A stretch of DNA of 64,000 nucleotides from Cytobacillus oceanisediminis (GCF_007830235.1 NZ_VLKI01000021.1:21871-85870), one strand, 5' to 3'. Shown: positions 17,618 to 26,471, counted from the stretch's first letter. Made by a program: numbers and translations. Notes: generated by a model not told the origin, from the sequence alone.

Positions 17618-17932
17618 TTAGGAAATTAACTTCAATCCGATAGCAGAACCAAGCACTAATGCAATAAAGAATATTCTTTTGGCATCCTTTGGCTCTCCGT
17701 AAAAAATCATGCCAAGGATGGCCCCACCGGAAGCACCAATGCCTGTCCAAACAGCATAGGCAGTTCCCATTGGCAGTTCTTTCATAGCAAGAGCGAGGAA
17801 AAGAAAGCTGGCGCCGAAACCGCCAAAAAGAAGGATAAGAGACTGCCAATTCCGGTTCTTATGCAAGCTGTTGATCATAGCTACTCCAGTCATTTCAAAT
17901 AAACCTGCAAGGATAAGATAAACCCAGCTCAT
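17618..17932 (-). CDS. ykkD: Guanidinium exporter subunit YkkD (SMR family)
   Basis: A 104-residue small multidrug-resistance protein with four helices, closely resembling B. subtilis YkkD ([36 protein letters not shown]). Its start overlaps the ykkC stop by 4 bp. With YkkC it forms a heteromeric SMR exporter. SMR proteins behind guanidine riboswitches are known to export guanidinium, which agrees with the leader found here. Confidence 0.92.
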   Translation of the reverse strand: MSWVYLILAGLFEMTGVAMINSLHKNRNWQSLILLFGGFGASFLFLALAMKELPMGTAYAVWTGIGASGGAILGMIFYGEPKDAKRIFFIALVLGSAIGLKLIS

Positions 17933-18267
17933 GATGTTTCAGCTCCTTCCGATTCTTCATCACCTGTCACCAGCTTTAATCCAAGTACACCAATCAATAA
18001 AATCAGTACAAGAATCATTTTGGATAATTTCAAAGGCTCTTCGAAAAAAATAATTTCGGATAGAACAGTACCTGCTGTACCTAATCCCACAAAAACAGCA
18101 TAAACCGTGCCAACCGGCAGCACCTTGCCTGCCATAATCATTAAATAAAAACTTACCGCAATACTAAATATCGTACCTGTCCATGTTAAAGGATCATCCG
18201 CATGCTTTAAACCGATGACCCAAAACACTTCAAAGAATGCGGCGATAAAGACTTTTAACCAATGCAT
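17929..18267 (-). CDS. ykkC: Guanidinium exporter subunit YkkC (SMR family)
   Basis: A 112-residue SMR protein with four helices and the conserved membrane glutamate in [15 protein letters not shown], followed by [20 protein letters not shown], very like B. subtilis YkkC. ATG 18267 has GGAAGGGAG upstream. It is the first gene behind the guanidine-I riboswitch, and ykkD follows with a 4-bp overlap. Confidence 0.94.
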   Translation of the reverse strand: MHWLKVFIAAFFEVFWVIGLKHADDPLTWTGTIFSIAVSFYLMIMAGKVLPVGTVYAVFVGLGTAGTVLSEIIFFEEPLKLSKMILVLILLIGVLGLKLVTGDEESEGAETS

Positions 18268-18302
18268 TTTAGTAACTCCCTTCCAACCTATTATCTCTCA
18301 AA

Positions 18303-18347
18303 ACAAAAAGCCCGGAAGATATCTGTTAAACAGTATCTCCCAGGCTT
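18303..18347 (-). terminator. Terminator stem of the guanidine riboswitch
   Basis: On the minus strand AAAGCCTGGGAGATACTG pairs imperfectly with CAGATATCTTCCGGGCTTT, followed by TTGTTTT. The 5' arm overlaps the 3' end of the aptamer, so ligand binding would block it and allow read-through into ykkCD. Confidence 0.88.
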
Positions 18348-18425
18348 TTATCCTTCCGTGGCACAGCTTCACAGCTGTGAGTTTTCTCTCGGACCAGGCC
18401 AGCAGTTGCTGCGGAACCCTAGAAA
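18330..18425 (-). promoter_or_regulatory. Guanidine-I (ykkC) riboswitch
   Basis: The minus strand carries the class signature: CTAGGGTTCCGC, then GGTCCGAGAGAAAACTC, a variable hairpin, then CACGGAAGGATAAAAGCC and GGGAGA. These match the ykkC class I consensus closely. It lies between a promoter region near 18440-18470 and the ykkC start. Confidence 0.96.
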
Positions 18426-18481
18426 ACCTTTTTATTAAATTTGTTAGTATTATAACAAAAATCAGATGTCTTCTCAAGAAA

Positions 18482-19714
18482 CTATGCGGTTACTTCATTT
18501 GAATCTGATGCTCCTGACTCTTCTCCTCTCTCAATGATGACAGCACATGCTGCATCTCCAGTAATGTTAACAGCTGTTCTGCACATATCAAGAAGACGGT
18601 CGACTCCTAATACAAGAGCAATCGCTTCAACAGGAAGTCCAACAGATGTAAGGACCATTGAAAGCATGATTAACCCGACGCCAGGCACACCCGCAGTTCC
18701 AATACTTGCCAGCGTAGCTGTTAAAATGACGGTGAGCAATTGCCCTAACCCTAATTCTACGCCGTATACCTGGGCAATGAAAATGGTTGCGACTCCTTGC
18801 ATGATCGCGGTTCCGTCCATATTAATCGTTGCACCGAGAGGCTGAACAAAGCTGCTGACGGTTTTTGAAACGCCGAGATTATTTTGGGCTGTTTTCATGG
18901 AAATGGGCAGTGTGGCTGAGCTGCTCGAAGTACTAAAAGCTACAACCATTGCCGGAGAGAATTCTTTTATGAAATGGATAGGATTCATTTTTCCAAGGAA
19001 GGATATCGCAGAACCATATGTGATAACTAAATGAAGCAATAGCACAAAAAGGACGGCAAACATATATTTGCCCATTGCCATAATCGCATCCATGCCCTGT
19101 CCGCCAATGGCAACAGCAATCAAGCCAAAAGCGCCATACGGGGCAAATTTCATAATAGCCTGGACAAGATACATTAATACCTCATTCGCTTGTTCAATAA
19201 GACGGAGTACACCTGATACTTTGTCTCCCAGTCTGGATAGTCCGTACCCGATAAAAATAGAGAAAGCAATAATTTGAAGCATGGATTCCTGTACCATGGC
19301 ACCAAACGGATTTGCAGGAATAATATTAACGAGCGTTTCAATAACAGCTGGAGCTTCCTTTTCCTCGAAATTCGCTCCATCAAGCTGGAAATCGCCAGCT
19401 CCTGGCTGGAACAACATTCCGGCTCCCAAAGCCAAAATGAGGGCAATTGCCGTTGTAATAAGAAAGAATAAGATCGTTTTTCCGCCAATCTGGCTAAGCT
19501 TTTTCGGATCGCTAATTCCGGCAGTTCCCAAAATTAAAGATACAATGACAATCGGAACGACAAGCATTTTAATCAGGTTGACGAATATTTTCCCTAAAGG
19601 TACCAGTACATACGTGGAAGCGGCGTCATACCACCCAGGCAATGCCAAGTTCAAAATCAAGCCAACTACAATACCCAAGCCCATACCGATAAGAATCTTC
19701 CTGGTCAAAGACAT
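18482..19714 (-). CDS. Dicarboxylate/amino acid:cation symporter (DAACS family)
   Basis: A membrane carrier of about 410 residues of the glutamate/aspartate/C4-dicarboxylate symporter family. Hallmarks are the serine-rich reentrant loop FSTSSSSATLPIS (about 262), the NMDGT motif (about 297) and GIAGVPG-like GTAGVPGVGL (about 340), then the C-terminal DRLLDMCRTAVNITGDA. Whether it carries glutamate, aspartate or C4 acids cannot be told. ATG 19714 has GGGAGG upstream and is preferred to the TTG at 19720. A cre-like box lies just upstream, which suggests carbon catabolite control. Confidence 0.92.
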   Translation of the reverse strand: MSLTRKILIGMGLGIVVGLILNLALPGWYDAASTYVLVPLGKIFVNLIKMLVVPIVIVSLILGTAGISDPKKLSQIGGKTILFFLITTAIALILALGAGMLFQPGAGDFQLDGANFEEKEAPAVIETLVNIIPANPFGAMVQESMLQIIAFSIFIGYGLSRLGDKVSGVLRLIEQANEVLMYLVQAIMKFAPYGAFGLIAVAIGGQGMDAIMAMGKYMFAVLFVLLLHLVITYGSAISFLGKMNPIHFIKEFSPAMVVAFSTSSSSATLPISMKTAQNNLGVSKTVSSFVQPLGATINMDGTAIMQGVATIFIAQVYGVELGLGQLLTVILTATLASIGTAGVPGVGLIMLSMVLTSVGLPVEAIALVLGVDRLLDMCRTAVNITGDAACAVIIERGEESGASDSNEVTA

Positions 19715-19740
19715 AATCAACCTCCCTTTACAAAAGTATT

Positions 19741-19754
19741 AGAAAGCGCTTACA
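19741..19754. promoter_or_regulatory. Likely CcpA cre box
   Basis: AGAAAGCGCTTACA matches the near-palindromic cre consensus (TGNAANCGNTTNCA) at all but the first base or so. It lies 27-40 bp ahead of the symporter ATG, where a bound repressor would block transcription. Confidence 0.65.
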
Positions 19755-19818
19755 TTAAAATGGTTATTCAAGACTTGACTAGATTATGCAGTTTATTAAG
19801 CTGGCAAGCTTGGAAACT

Positions 19819-19850
19819 AAAACCCCCGCAGCATTTGTCTGCAAGGGTTT
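19819..19850 (-). terminator. Terminator of the membrane protein gene at 19858
   Basis: On the minus strand AAACCCTTGCAG pairs with CTGCGGGGGTTTT; the stem has one mismatched region. Confidence 0.75.
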
Positions 19851-19857
19851 ATTATTA

Positions 19858-20496
19858 TCACGGTTTAATTGTGAAAAACATAAAGATCATTATCCCTAAA
19901 ATAAGTGCCCCGTTGCCTGCATTCCCCAGTATTTGCTTCCAGAATATCTGTCCGTCTCTTTCCTCCTTATAAAATTCAATTATATTCTCTCTAATTTCTA
20001 TGTAATGATAAATACGCCACCATTTTTTAAAGCTTAATTTATAAATATGCTTTTGCTTTTCTTCACCACGCCAGCTAACTTTTAGGGCTGCATCTTCCTC
20101 AGTAAGCGTAAAAACATACTCTTTATTATTCAGCTTTTCTTCTTCTTCATAATGAATCGAAAAGAGGTCTAATTCACGACGGATTCTTTTCACCAAGGTC
20201 TCCCTGTCCGTCTCATGGATGACAAAAACCTGGCCTTTCATGGATATTTGGATGAAAAGGTATATGATAGCGGAAAGCACAATTATAAGAAAAAATATCG
20301 AAGGATTTAATGAAAAAATTTTAATCCCTAAAAAAGGCTGGGCGAGCCCAACCATAAAGAGAATAAGCGGAAGCACCCATGATTCTGACATAATTCCCCT
20401 TTGGCGCTGAATTCTAAATCCATCGTACACAGCCCCTAAAAATATAAAAATACCTGAAATCATAAATAAATAATAGAATAGCAATTCATCTTCCAT
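19858..20496 (-). CDS. Four-helix membrane protein of unknown function
   Basis: The 212-residue protein has three hydrophobic segments in the first 90 residues, a charged cytoplasmic middle part (about 90-175, with RETLVKRIRRELDLFSIHYEEEEK and KKWWRIYHYIEI) and a last helix at the C-terminus (GALILGIMIFMFF). I do not recognise it. ATG 20496 follows AGGAGTT, and it has its own terminator. Confidence 0.7.
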   Translation of the reverse strand: MEDELLFYYLFMISGIFIFLGAVYDGFRIQRQRGIMSESWVLPLILFMVGLAQPFLGIKIFSLNPSIFFLIIVLSAIIYLFIQISMKGQVFVIHETDRETLVKRIRRELDLFSIHYEEEEKLNNKEYVFTLTEEDAALKVSWRGEEKQKHIYKLSFKKWWRIYHYIEIRENIIEFYKEERDGQIFWKQILGNAGNGALILGIMIFMFFTIKP

Positions 20497-20572
20497 CCAA
20501 TAACTCCTTGTCAGTTTTCTTCCTTTTACCTTAACATATCATTTGGAATAGTTTGTAAATAATTTGGAAATT

Positions 20573-20596
20573 GAAAAAGCCTGCATTTCGCAGGCC
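20573..20596 (-). terminator. Terminator of the DUF3817 gene
   Basis: On the minus strand GGCCTGC pairs with GCAGGC around GAAAT, followed by TTTTTC. Confidence 0.85.
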
Positions 20597-20609
20597 GCCT
20601 CTATTTCTA

Positions 20610-20909
20610 TTAATCTGTTAACGATGATTTTTTCAAAAAGATGTCCAAAATAAAATTGCCAAATGGTATAAATGCCACTGCTACTGCACTGGCAGCCCAT
20701 TTTAGCGACCACCTTGTTTTAAAAGTCGTGTAGGCAATGACCAAAAGATAAGTGATGAACAGGAACCCGTGCAGAGAGCCGACAACTCTGACAGCCTCCG
20801 GAATACCTGCAGCATATTTAAGCGGCATGGCTATAAATAAGAGGAGCAGCAAAGATCCTCCTTCAAGAAAGCCCATGAATCTGAATTTTCCGATCGGTGT
20901 TTTCAGCAT
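20610..20909 (-). CDS. DUF3817 membrane protein
   Basis: A roughly 99-residue protein with three helices that fits DUF3817: the start TPIGKFRFMGFLEGGSLLLLLFIAMPLKY, then VRVVGSLHGFLFITYLL and the tail FIPFGNFILDIFLKK. Its biochemical role is unknown. I start it at ATG 20909 with GAGGT seven bases upstream; an earlier in-frame ATG at 20930 would add seven residues. Confidence 0.85.
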   Translation of the reverse strand: MLKTPIGKFRFMGFLEGGSLLLLLFIAMPLKYAAGIPEAVRVVGSLHGFLFITYLLVIAYTTFKTRWSLKWAASAVAVAFIPFGNFILDIFLKKSSLTD

Positions 20910-20995
20910 AAAAGCGACCTCAACCTTCATTTCTTTTTATCCATACCCGTGTATTATAGCATTGTATTTTAGGCGGATACCAGAGCAGGATTATT

Positions 20996-21274
20996 TTAAG
21001 AAATATCATTAGTCAGGATGTACTCTTCGTGCCAAGTGCAAGCTTCAAAACTTATTGGCGTATATTTATTCCCCAAGCTATTAGCCGCTATATAGTGGAT
21101 TGACGGTGGATATGGACTTCTTCTAATATGTTCTTTAATGCAATCCATTGCTAGTTTGAAGTCCATGTCCTGGCATAGTCCAAAATAATAGTGGACGATA
21201 TCATTTTTAATCCGAAAGCCCGGATATACCCTTTCTATAAGAACAAAAAGCTTCAGCATTTCTGTTTTGTTCAT
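20996..21274 (-). CDS. G39P-like helicase loader/inhibitor family protein
   Basis: The 92-residue protein begins MNKTEMLKLFVLIERVYPGF and has a helical array ending IRRSPYPPSIHYIAA. This is the layout of the phage G39P family, which loads and restrains replicative helicases: an N-terminal helical domain and a flexible tail. No other phage gene lies nearby, so it may be a domesticated or orphan gene. The family call rests on my pattern recognition alone. Confidence 0.55.
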   Translation of the reverse strand: MNKTEMLKLFVLIERVYPGFRIKNDIVHYYFGLCQDMDFKLAMDCIKEHIRRSPYPPSIHYIAANSLGNKYTPISFEACTWHEEYILTNDIS

Positions 21275-21324
21275 CTTACCAGCCCTTTTTGAAATAGTAA
21301 TAAAAGTATTGCCTGATTTTCAAA

Positions 21325-21357
21325 AATAAAAACCCCCTGCTTTTATGCGGGGGGGTT
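21325..21357 (-). terminator. Terminator of the exoA gene
   Basis: On the minus strand AACCCCCCCGCA pairs with GCAGGGGGTTTTT, followed by ATTTTT. Confidence 0.88.
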
Positions 21358-21362
21358 GCATC

Positions 21363-22118
21363 TTAAAGATCTAGTTCAAGCGCAATCGGGCAATGGTCGC
21401 TGCCCATTATATCACAGTGAATTTGAGCATCATTAATCATCTCTTGGAGTCTCTCGGAAACAATGAAATAATCGATCCGCCATCCGATATTCCGTTCGCG
21501 CACCTTCGCCATGTATGACCACCAGGTATAAGCGCCCTCTGCCTCCGGATACTTGTAACGGAATGAATCAACAAAACCTGAATGCAGCAAACCTGTCATT
21601 TTTCCTCGTTCTTCATCTGTAAAACCTGAATTGCCGCGATTAGACTTTGCATTTTTTAAATCAATATCCTGATGGGCAACATTTAAATCTCCACAGAGAA
21701 TGACAGGCCTTACCTGATCAAGCTCAAGCAGATATTCACGGATCCGTTCTTCCCACTCAAGACGGTAAGGAAGCCGGGCCAAATCCCGCTGAGAGTTAGG
21801 TGTATACACATTCACAAGATAAAACTCTTCATACTCAAGAGTTAGTATTCTGCCTTCCGGCTCTGTTTCACTGTCGCCTAAGCCATACCGGACCGAAAGC
21901 GGTTCTTTTTTTGTGAAGACGGCAGTACCCGAGTATCCCTTCTTAATCGCATAATTCCAATACTGATGGTAACCTTCGAGAATGAGGTCAATCTGACCCT
22001 CCTGCAATTTGGATTCCTGGATGCAAAAAATATCTGCATCCACATCATTAAAGTAATCTATAAAGCCTTTTTTCACGCAGGCTCTAATTCCATTCACATT
22101 CCAGGAAACAAGTTTCAT
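21363..22118 (-). CDS. exoA: Exodeoxyribonuclease III
   Basis: A DNA-repair AP endonuclease/3'-5' exonuclease of 251 residues. The EEP-fold catalytic motifs are present: WNVNGIRA (residue 5 onward), QESKLQ (metal-binding glutamate, about 35), YSGTAVFTKK, GDLNVAHQDIDL (about 143) and the ending GSDHCPIALEL with the catalytic Asp-His. ATG 22118 has AAGGAGATT upstream, and a terminator closes the single-gene unit. Confidence 0.95.
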   Translation of the reverse strand: MKLVSWNVNGIRACVKKGFIDYFNDVDADIFCIQESKLQEGQIDLILEGYHQYWNYAIKKGYSGTAVFTKKEPLSVRYGLGDSETEPEGRILTLEYEEFYLVNVYTPNSQRDLARLPYRLEWEERIREYLLELDQVRPVILCGDLNVAHQDIDLKNAKSNRGNSGFTDEERGKMTGLLHSGFVDSFRYKYPEAEGAYTWWSYMAKVRERNIGWRIDYFIVSERLQEMINDAQIHCDIMGSDHCPIALELDL

Positions 22119-22234
22119 TACATTAAATCTCCTTACGTTGAAAATCTACCAGACTATCAGATTACCATGGATAAAGCTCCACTGCACACTTAAAGCATTA
22201 TTGCCCGCACCATGATCGACAATACCGGTACAAT

Positions 22235-22474
22235 TCAAAACATAGCGATATAATATTTTTTGGGGACCTCCTGGTTACGATCGCCAATCGCCCACGAAAT
22301 TCCCGATTCAAGCAATCTAGCTAGAAACAGGACTGAAATGATGAAAACAAGTGCAAACAGGAGATTTCATTTTAAAGAATCCAGAAATAGCAATACAAAA
22401 AAATAAAGCACACTCACCGCTAGAAATTCGGAAAGTGTCTGTTTGTTCGTAAAGACCCATTTTAAAACGTTCAA
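22235..22474 (-). pseudogene. Small two-helix membrane protein interrupted by a TGA
   Basis: An 80-codon frame from TTG 22474 has one in-frame stop (TGA at 22369-22367). The first part holds VLYFFVLLFLDSLK and the second LLFALVFIISVLFLARLLE, so two good membrane helices flank the stop, and the reading continues to IGDRNQEVPKKYYIAMF. This looks like a broken gene or a base error (TGG to TGA). GGTGAG lies just upstream. The product is unknown. The rest of 22119-22587 shows nothing clear. Confidence 0.45.
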
Positions 22475-22558
22475 TAACTCACCCCCGCCCCTGGTTGACC
22501 AAACAGCAATAATACTATTGTGAAATATAAAAAATATTCAGATAAGGTAAGCATGGCA

Positions 22559-22590
22559 TAAAAAATAGGCCTGCTATGAAGCAGTACCTA
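22559..22590 (-). terminator. Terminator after the 22588 gene
   Basis: On the minus strand AAATAGG and CCTATTTTTT bracket an inner stem CTGCTTC/GCAGG. It overlaps the stop codon. Confidence 0.65.
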
Positions 22591-22902
22591 TTTCTTAAAA
22601 ATCATGGTTCCGGCATTCAGCTGCACCAATTTGATGTTTTCTCCCGGCTGAATTCCTTGGTACAAAGAGGCCGTTAGCTTAACGGAATCTCCACTTTCCA
22701 GACGAATCCAGTATTCCTGGTGCACATCATAATTGCTCAAGTAATTATCGATTGAAGCTTGGAGATATTTTTCTTCCACTTTCCCTTCAATTTCTGTAAT
22801 TTTGGTTTCCGCAGCAACCAGACCGGTGAAAAAACCATAGTACACAATAAGCATTAAAATTGATCCTTGGATATAGAGACCGACTAGCATCCATTTTGTC
22901 AA
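22588..22902 (-). CDS. Single-helix membrane protein of unknown function
   Basis: The 104-residue product has one N-terminal helix (MLVGLYIQGSILMLIVYYGFF), a charged coiled stretch (KITEIEGKVEEKYLQ) and a beta-rich C-terminal part (GDSVKLTASLYQGIQPGENIKL). It is not recognised. It stands alone between terminators. Confidence 0.65.
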   Translation of the reverse strand: MTKWMLVGLYIQGSILMLIVYYGFFTGLVAAETKITEIEGKVEEKYLQASIDNYLSNYDVHQEYWIRLESGDSVKLTASLYQGIQPGENIKLVQLNAGTMIFKK

Positions 22903-23033
22903 AATCCATCCCTCTATTTCTTGTTTGTTAAAAAGCTACCCTCATTAGAATGGGTTAAACGGGATGGCCTCAAACGTTTTTAATCGAAAATAATGGAGGA
23001 TTTTGAGCTCTTGAGTAAATTTGCAAAAATACA

Positions 23034-23062
23034 AAAATGCCCAACTCAATGGGCATTTTTTT
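23034..23062 (-). terminator. Terminator of the thi operon
   Basis: AAAATGCCC pairs with GGGCATTTT around an eight-base loop and overlaps the thiE stop codon. Confidence 0.85.
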
Positions 23063-23723
23063 GCTTATTTCCTTCAATATGAACCGCTTTATATAGCATT
23101 CGTGCAGATGCTTCCGGAGAATCGGCTTGGCTAATTGCCGTGATCACCGAAACACCGTCTGCCCTCGTACCGATAATCGGAGCTGCATTCTCTGCTGTAA
23201 TGCCGCCTATTCCAACAATCGGAATATTAATATTCGCGTTTTTCAATTCTCTAATAAAACTCAGGCCCTGAACGGCTTTCGCGTCTTCCTTTGTGGAAGT
23301 CGGATAGATCGGGCCGATTCCAAGATAGTCTGCTCCTTCATCGATTGCTTTCTTTGCTTCACCCAAATTATGGGCAGACACACCAAGAATTTTATTGCCT
23401 ATTTTTTTACGAACCACACTAGCCGGTTCGTCTTCCTGGCCGATATGGACGCCATCTGCATCGATTTCAAGTGCAAGCTCAATATCATCGTTTACAATAA
23501 AAGGAATATGGTTTTCCCGGCAGATCGATTGTAGCCTTTTTGCCAGGTGAAGCTTTTCTTCACCTTGAAAACACCCTTTTCCTTTTTCGCGGAATTGAAA
23601 GAGAGTAATACCCCCCTTAATTGCAGATCGCAGAACTTCTTCCGGATTATCGGAGCAGTTTGCACTGCCCATAATAAAATAGAGTCTTAGTAATTCTCTC
23701 ATTTTTGCCGATTTAACTGCCAT
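23046..23723 (-). CDS. thiE: Thiamine-phosphate synthase ThiE
   Basis: ThiE joins HMP pyrophosphate and thiazole phosphate to thiamine phosphate. The TIM-barrel motifs are present: YFIMGS at the start, [51 protein letters not shown] and VGIGGIT. I start it at ATG 23723 ([11 protein letters not shown]), which overlaps thiD by 11 bp and has AAAAAGGAG upstream; the much longer frame to 23846 only reads through thiD. It is the last gene of thiM-thiD-thiE. Confidence 0.95.
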   Translation of the reverse strand: MAVKSAKMRELLRLYFIMGSANCSDNPEEVLRSAIKGGITLFQFREKGKGCFQGEEKLHLAKRLQSICRENHIPFIVNDDIELALEIDADGVHIGQEDEPASVVRKKIGNKILGVSAHNLGEAKKAIDEGADYLGIGPIYPTSTKEDAKAVQGLSFIRELKNANINIPIVGIGGITAENAAPIIGTRADGVSVITAISQADSPEASARMLYKAVHIEGNKQKNAH

Positions 23724-24537
23724 GAACAAGAGTCTCCTTTTTCCGCCGGTTATAGGCCCAATGATTCGTAGGTCCATGCCCGCTGCCCAGCTGCAGGTCA
23801 TCTTCAATAGCAGCTTGGATAAACTTCTTGGCGCACTCCACAGCATTTAAAACAGTCAATCCTTCCGCAAGTCCTGCAGTTATAGCTGCCGAAAAAGTGC
23901 AGCCGGTTCCATGTGTATTAACCGTTTGTATCCTCTTACTCCTAAACTCATAAAAGTTCTGCCCATTAAATAAAAGGTCCGTTGCATCGTTTCCGGACTC
24001 ATCATGGCCGCCTTTTATCATAACATTTCTAGCGCCGATATCATGCAGCTTCCTTGCTGCATCTTTTTTATCCTGATCTGTTTTAATCGTAAGCCCCGTT
24101 AGTACCTCTGCCTCCGGGATATTTGGCGTGATGACCATCGAAAGAGGGATCAGGTATTCCTTCATGGAAGATATGGCCTCTTTCTGCAGCAGGCTTGCTC
24201 CGCCTTTTGCTATCATCACTGGATCAATGACAACATTTCTCCATTTATACCGGGCAATCTCACGGGATACTCCCTCTATGATTTCTGCGTTAAAAAGCAT
24301 TCCCGTTTTGACTGCGTCTGGTGCAAGATCTTCTCCGATGGAAGTGATTTGAGCAACGACCGCTTCCGCAGACATCGGATAAACATCTTGAACGCCTTTC
24401 GTATTTTGTGCAGTAACTGCTGTCAATGCTGACATGCCAAAAACCCCAAGTTCCTGGAATGTTTTTAAGTCAGCCTGAATTCCGGCACCGCCTCCGCTAT
24501 CCGATCCAGCAATTGTCAATGCTTTGTTCACCTTCAT
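23713..24537 (-). CDS. thiD: Hydroxymethylpyrimidine/phosphomethylpyrimidine kinase ThiD
   Basis: ThiD phosphorylates HMP twice. It is a ribokinase-fold protein of about 274 residues with [18 protein letters not shown] near the start, [20 protein letters not shown], the anion-hole motif [11 protein letters not shown] and a C-terminal [11 protein letters not shown] 24537 has GGGAGG eight bases upstream; the frame opening at 24588 is an artefact. It overlaps thiE and follows thiM by 13 bp. Confidence 0.95.
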   Translation of the reverse strand: MKVNKALTIAGSDSGGGAGIQADLKTFQELGVFGMSALTAVTAQNTKGVQDVYPMSAEAVVAQITSIGEDLAPDAVKTGMLFNAEIIEGVSREIARYKWRNVVIDPVMIAKGGASLLQKEAISSMKEYLIPLSMVITPNIPEAEVLTGLTIKTDQDKKDAARKLHDIGARNVMIKGGHDESGNDATDLLFNGQNFYEFRSKRIQTVNTHGTGCTFSAAITAGLAEGLTVLNAVECAKKFIQAAIEDDLQLGSGHGPTNHWAYNRRKKETLVHGS

Positions 24538-24550
24538 TTTAACTGCCTCC

Positions 24551-25366
24551 CTACTTGCTGATTTTTTCAAAAGAACCGCGAGCTTCAATATCTGAAGCTG
24601 TAATGTTATATAAGCTATTTAAAAACTCAATTTGGAAAGTACCGGGGCCTTTATCATTCGCAGCTTCTGCTGCCATCTCAGCTGCAGCACCGTATACAAC
24701 CAATGCAGCAACGGACGCTTTAACTGGGTCCTTATCTACAGCAGAAAATGCACCTATTACTGAGGTCAACAGGCACCCCGCACCAGTTACCTTCGTAAGA
24801 TAGGGATGGCCGTTGTTTATGGTGTATGTTAAAGTTCCATCTGAAACAACATCCTGTTTCCCAGTTATGACGGCAACGGATCCTAGCTCTTTTGCCACCG
24901 TTCCTGCAAGTTCAATCGTGTTCCCTTGGGCTTCCCCAGCGTCTACCCCTTTTATTTCCCATTGATGGCCGGCGGCATTGGCTATTTCAGCAGCATTCCC
25001 TCTTATTATCGAAATATTTAATTCTCCTAATATTCTTTTTGCGGTTTCTGTCCGGTAAGGAGTTGCCCCAACACCCACTGGGTCAAAGATAACAGGAACC
25101 CCATGCTCGTTCGCTGAGCTTCCTGCGATAAGCATACTTTTCACCTCTTTTTGGGTAAGGGTGCCCATGTTCAGAACCAATGCTCCCGCTATTTTCGCCA
25201 TATCCGCTACCTCTTCATGTGCATAAGCCATAACAGGTGAAGCACCGATTGCCAAGAGTCCATTTGCGGTAAAATTAGTCACCACAACATTTGTAATATT
25301 ATGTACCAGCGGATTAATTGCTCTTACTTTTTCTAAAAGACTGCTAATTTCGTAATTATTCATCAT
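24551..25366 (-). CDS. thiM: Hydroxyethylthiazole kinase ThiM
   Basis: ThiM phosphorylates the salvaged thiazole alcohol of thiamine. The 271-residue product shows [25 protein letters not shown]-like [30 protein letters not shown] and the active-site [11 protein letters not shown]. It starts at tandem ATGs behind AAGGGGG. It is the first intact gene of the TPP-regulated unit. The set is salvage only (thiM, thiD, thiE); no de novo thiC or thiG is seen here. Confidence 0.95.
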   Translation of the reverse strand: MMNNYEISSLLEKVRAINPLVHNITNVVVTNFTANGLLAIGASPVMAYAHEEVADMAKIAGALVLNMGTLTQKEVKSMLIAGSSANEHGVPVIFDPVGVGATPYRTETAKRILGELNISIIRGNAAEIANAAGHQWEIKGVDAGEAQGNTIELAGTVAKELGSVAVITGKQDVVSDGTLTYTINNGHPYLTKVTGAGCLLTSVIGAFSAVDKDPVKASVAALVVYGAAAEMAAEAANDKGPGTFQIEFLNSLYNITASDIEARGSFEKISK

Positions 25367-25381
25367 TATTCCCCCTTACAT

Positions 25382-25543
25382 TTAGTTCATGACAAGTCCG
25401 ACGTCAACGACAAGGTTCTGGCCTGTAACCGCCCTTGCCCATGGCGATGCGAAAAATACAATTGCATCAGCTACCTCTGCCGGATCGGTAATCTTTTTCA
25501 ATGGCGTCGAGTTTTCGATCATTTCGAAGACTTCTTTTTAAGT
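25382..25543 (-). pseudogene. C-terminal fragment of a short-chain dehydrogenase
   Basis: About 50 codons encode the tail of an SDR: PLKKITDPAEVADAIVFF, SPWARAVTGQ and NLVVDVGLVMN, then TAA. Upstream the frame is closed by a TAA, and no N-terminal part is present. The fragment lies between the TPP terminator and thiM, so it is probably the remnant of a gene lost by deletion that joined thiM to the riboswitch. Confidence 0.7.
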
Positions 25544-25625
25544 TGCTGCGCTAGCGTCTGTGGTTTTTAATAATCCCCCTAAACAATGATGTGTTCAACC
25601 TAGTTATCTGCTTTTTTCAGGCAAA

Positions 25626-25657
25626 ATAAAAACCAGATCCTTTAATGGACCTGGTTG
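25626..25657 (-). terminator. TPP riboswitch terminator
   Basis: On the minus strand AACCAGGTCC pairs with GGATCTGGTT around ATTAAA, followed by TTTATTTTG. It is the OFF structure of the thiamine leader. Confidence 0.85.
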
Positions 25658-25695
25658 AATAATATAAGAGTAAGAACAATCGTTCCCGCTATCAC

Positions 25696-25786
25696 TACTT
25701 TCCTACGCTGGCATAATCCAGATCAGGTCCGAAGGGTAAAAAACAGATTGGTTTCTTTCTCAGCCCGCGCATCGGGCACCCCTAGC
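25696..25786 (-). promoter_or_regulatory. TPP riboswitch (THI element)
   Basis: The minus strand has the conserved blocks GGGGTGCCCG, GGGCTGAGA, ACCCTTCGGACCTGATCTGG and ATGCCAGCGTAGG. These define the thiamine pyrophosphate aptamer. It governs thiM-thiD-thiE, with a 250-bp stretch holding a terminator and an SDR remnant in between. Confidence 0.97.
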
Positions 25787-25900
25787 AGTAAAACTATTAA
25801 GTTGGCTATTTTATCTTAGCTCTAAAAATGAATTCTGTAAAGTATTGCAATTCAAACGCTGCCTCTATATAGTAATATTAATCAAGTTGGAGGTATCTTT

Positions 25901-26353
25901 ATGGCAGAACATCAATTTTACTTAAAAGCACACTGGCCAGGATTGCGCAATGATGTTGGAGGCATAGAAGCCGGTCAACTAAAAACGAAGGTATCGATTC
26001 CGCCTGAGATGGATGGTCCGGGAATCGGCACAAATCCGGATGAAATGCTTTTAGGGGCTGCTGCGACCTGTTATATTATTACTCTTGCAGCTATGATGGA
26101 ACGAAGCAAACTCGAAAAAGAAGACCTTACCATGGAATCCATCGGAATTGTTGATGTAACTAATGGAATTATTACATACAAAAAAATCATCCATCGTCCC
26201 CTGATCATTCTAAAATCAGACGCGTCCGATAAAGACCGCTCCCTTGCACATAAACTGGCACATAAAGCTGAAGCGTCGTGCATGATCTCCAGAGCAATTA
26301 AAGGAAATGTTGAGGTTGAATTGGAAGCAAAAATTATGAGTAAACCCGCTTAA
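25901..26353 (+). CDS. OsmC-family peroxiredoxin-like protein
   Basis: The 150-residue protein matches the SACOL1771-type branch of OsmC/Ohr: WPGLRNDVGGIE near the start, the first redox cysteine in LLGAAATCYIITLAAMME (about residue 57) and the second in AEASCMISRAIKGN (about 127). Such proteins reduce organic hydroperoxides or related thiol-reactive compounds. ATG 25901 follows TTGGAGGT. It is monocistronic with a strong terminator shared with the convergent HAD unit. Confidence 0.88.
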   Translation: MAEHQFYLKAHWPGLRNDVGGIEAGQLKTKVSIPPEMDGPGIGTNPDEMLLGAAATCYIITLAAMMERSKLEKEDLTMESIGIVDVTNGIITYKKIIHRPLIILKSDASDKDRSLAHKLAHKAEASCMISRAIKGNVEVELEAKIMSKPA

Positions 26354-26372
26354 ATTTATTTAAGCGGGTTTA
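26343..26372. terminator. Bidirectional terminator
   Basis: AAACCCGCTTAAAT pairs with ATTTAAGCGGGTTT and overlaps the osmC-like stop codon. Confidence 0.88.
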
Positions 26373-26381
26373 CTTTATCAT

Positions 26382-26471
26382 CTATTTTTTCGCTGCTGGC
26401 TTCAGGAATTTCGCGATAGGCATGTATCCTAATTTCTGCATGACGCCGGCTGCAAAACTTATAAAGCCCAT
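26382..26471 (-). CDS. Possible 29-residue cationic amphipathic peptide
   Basis: A short frame overlapping the end of the HAD gene encodes a peptide with a hydrophobic start (MGFISFAAGVMQKLGY) and a lysine-rich end (FLKPAAKK). It ends just before a terminator, and its base choice looks coding. The upstream CGGA is a weak ribosome site; translational coupling to the HAD gene is possible. It could also be the tail of a lost gene. Confidence 0.35.
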   Translation of the reverse strand: MGFISFAAGVMQKLGYMPIAKFLKPAAKK

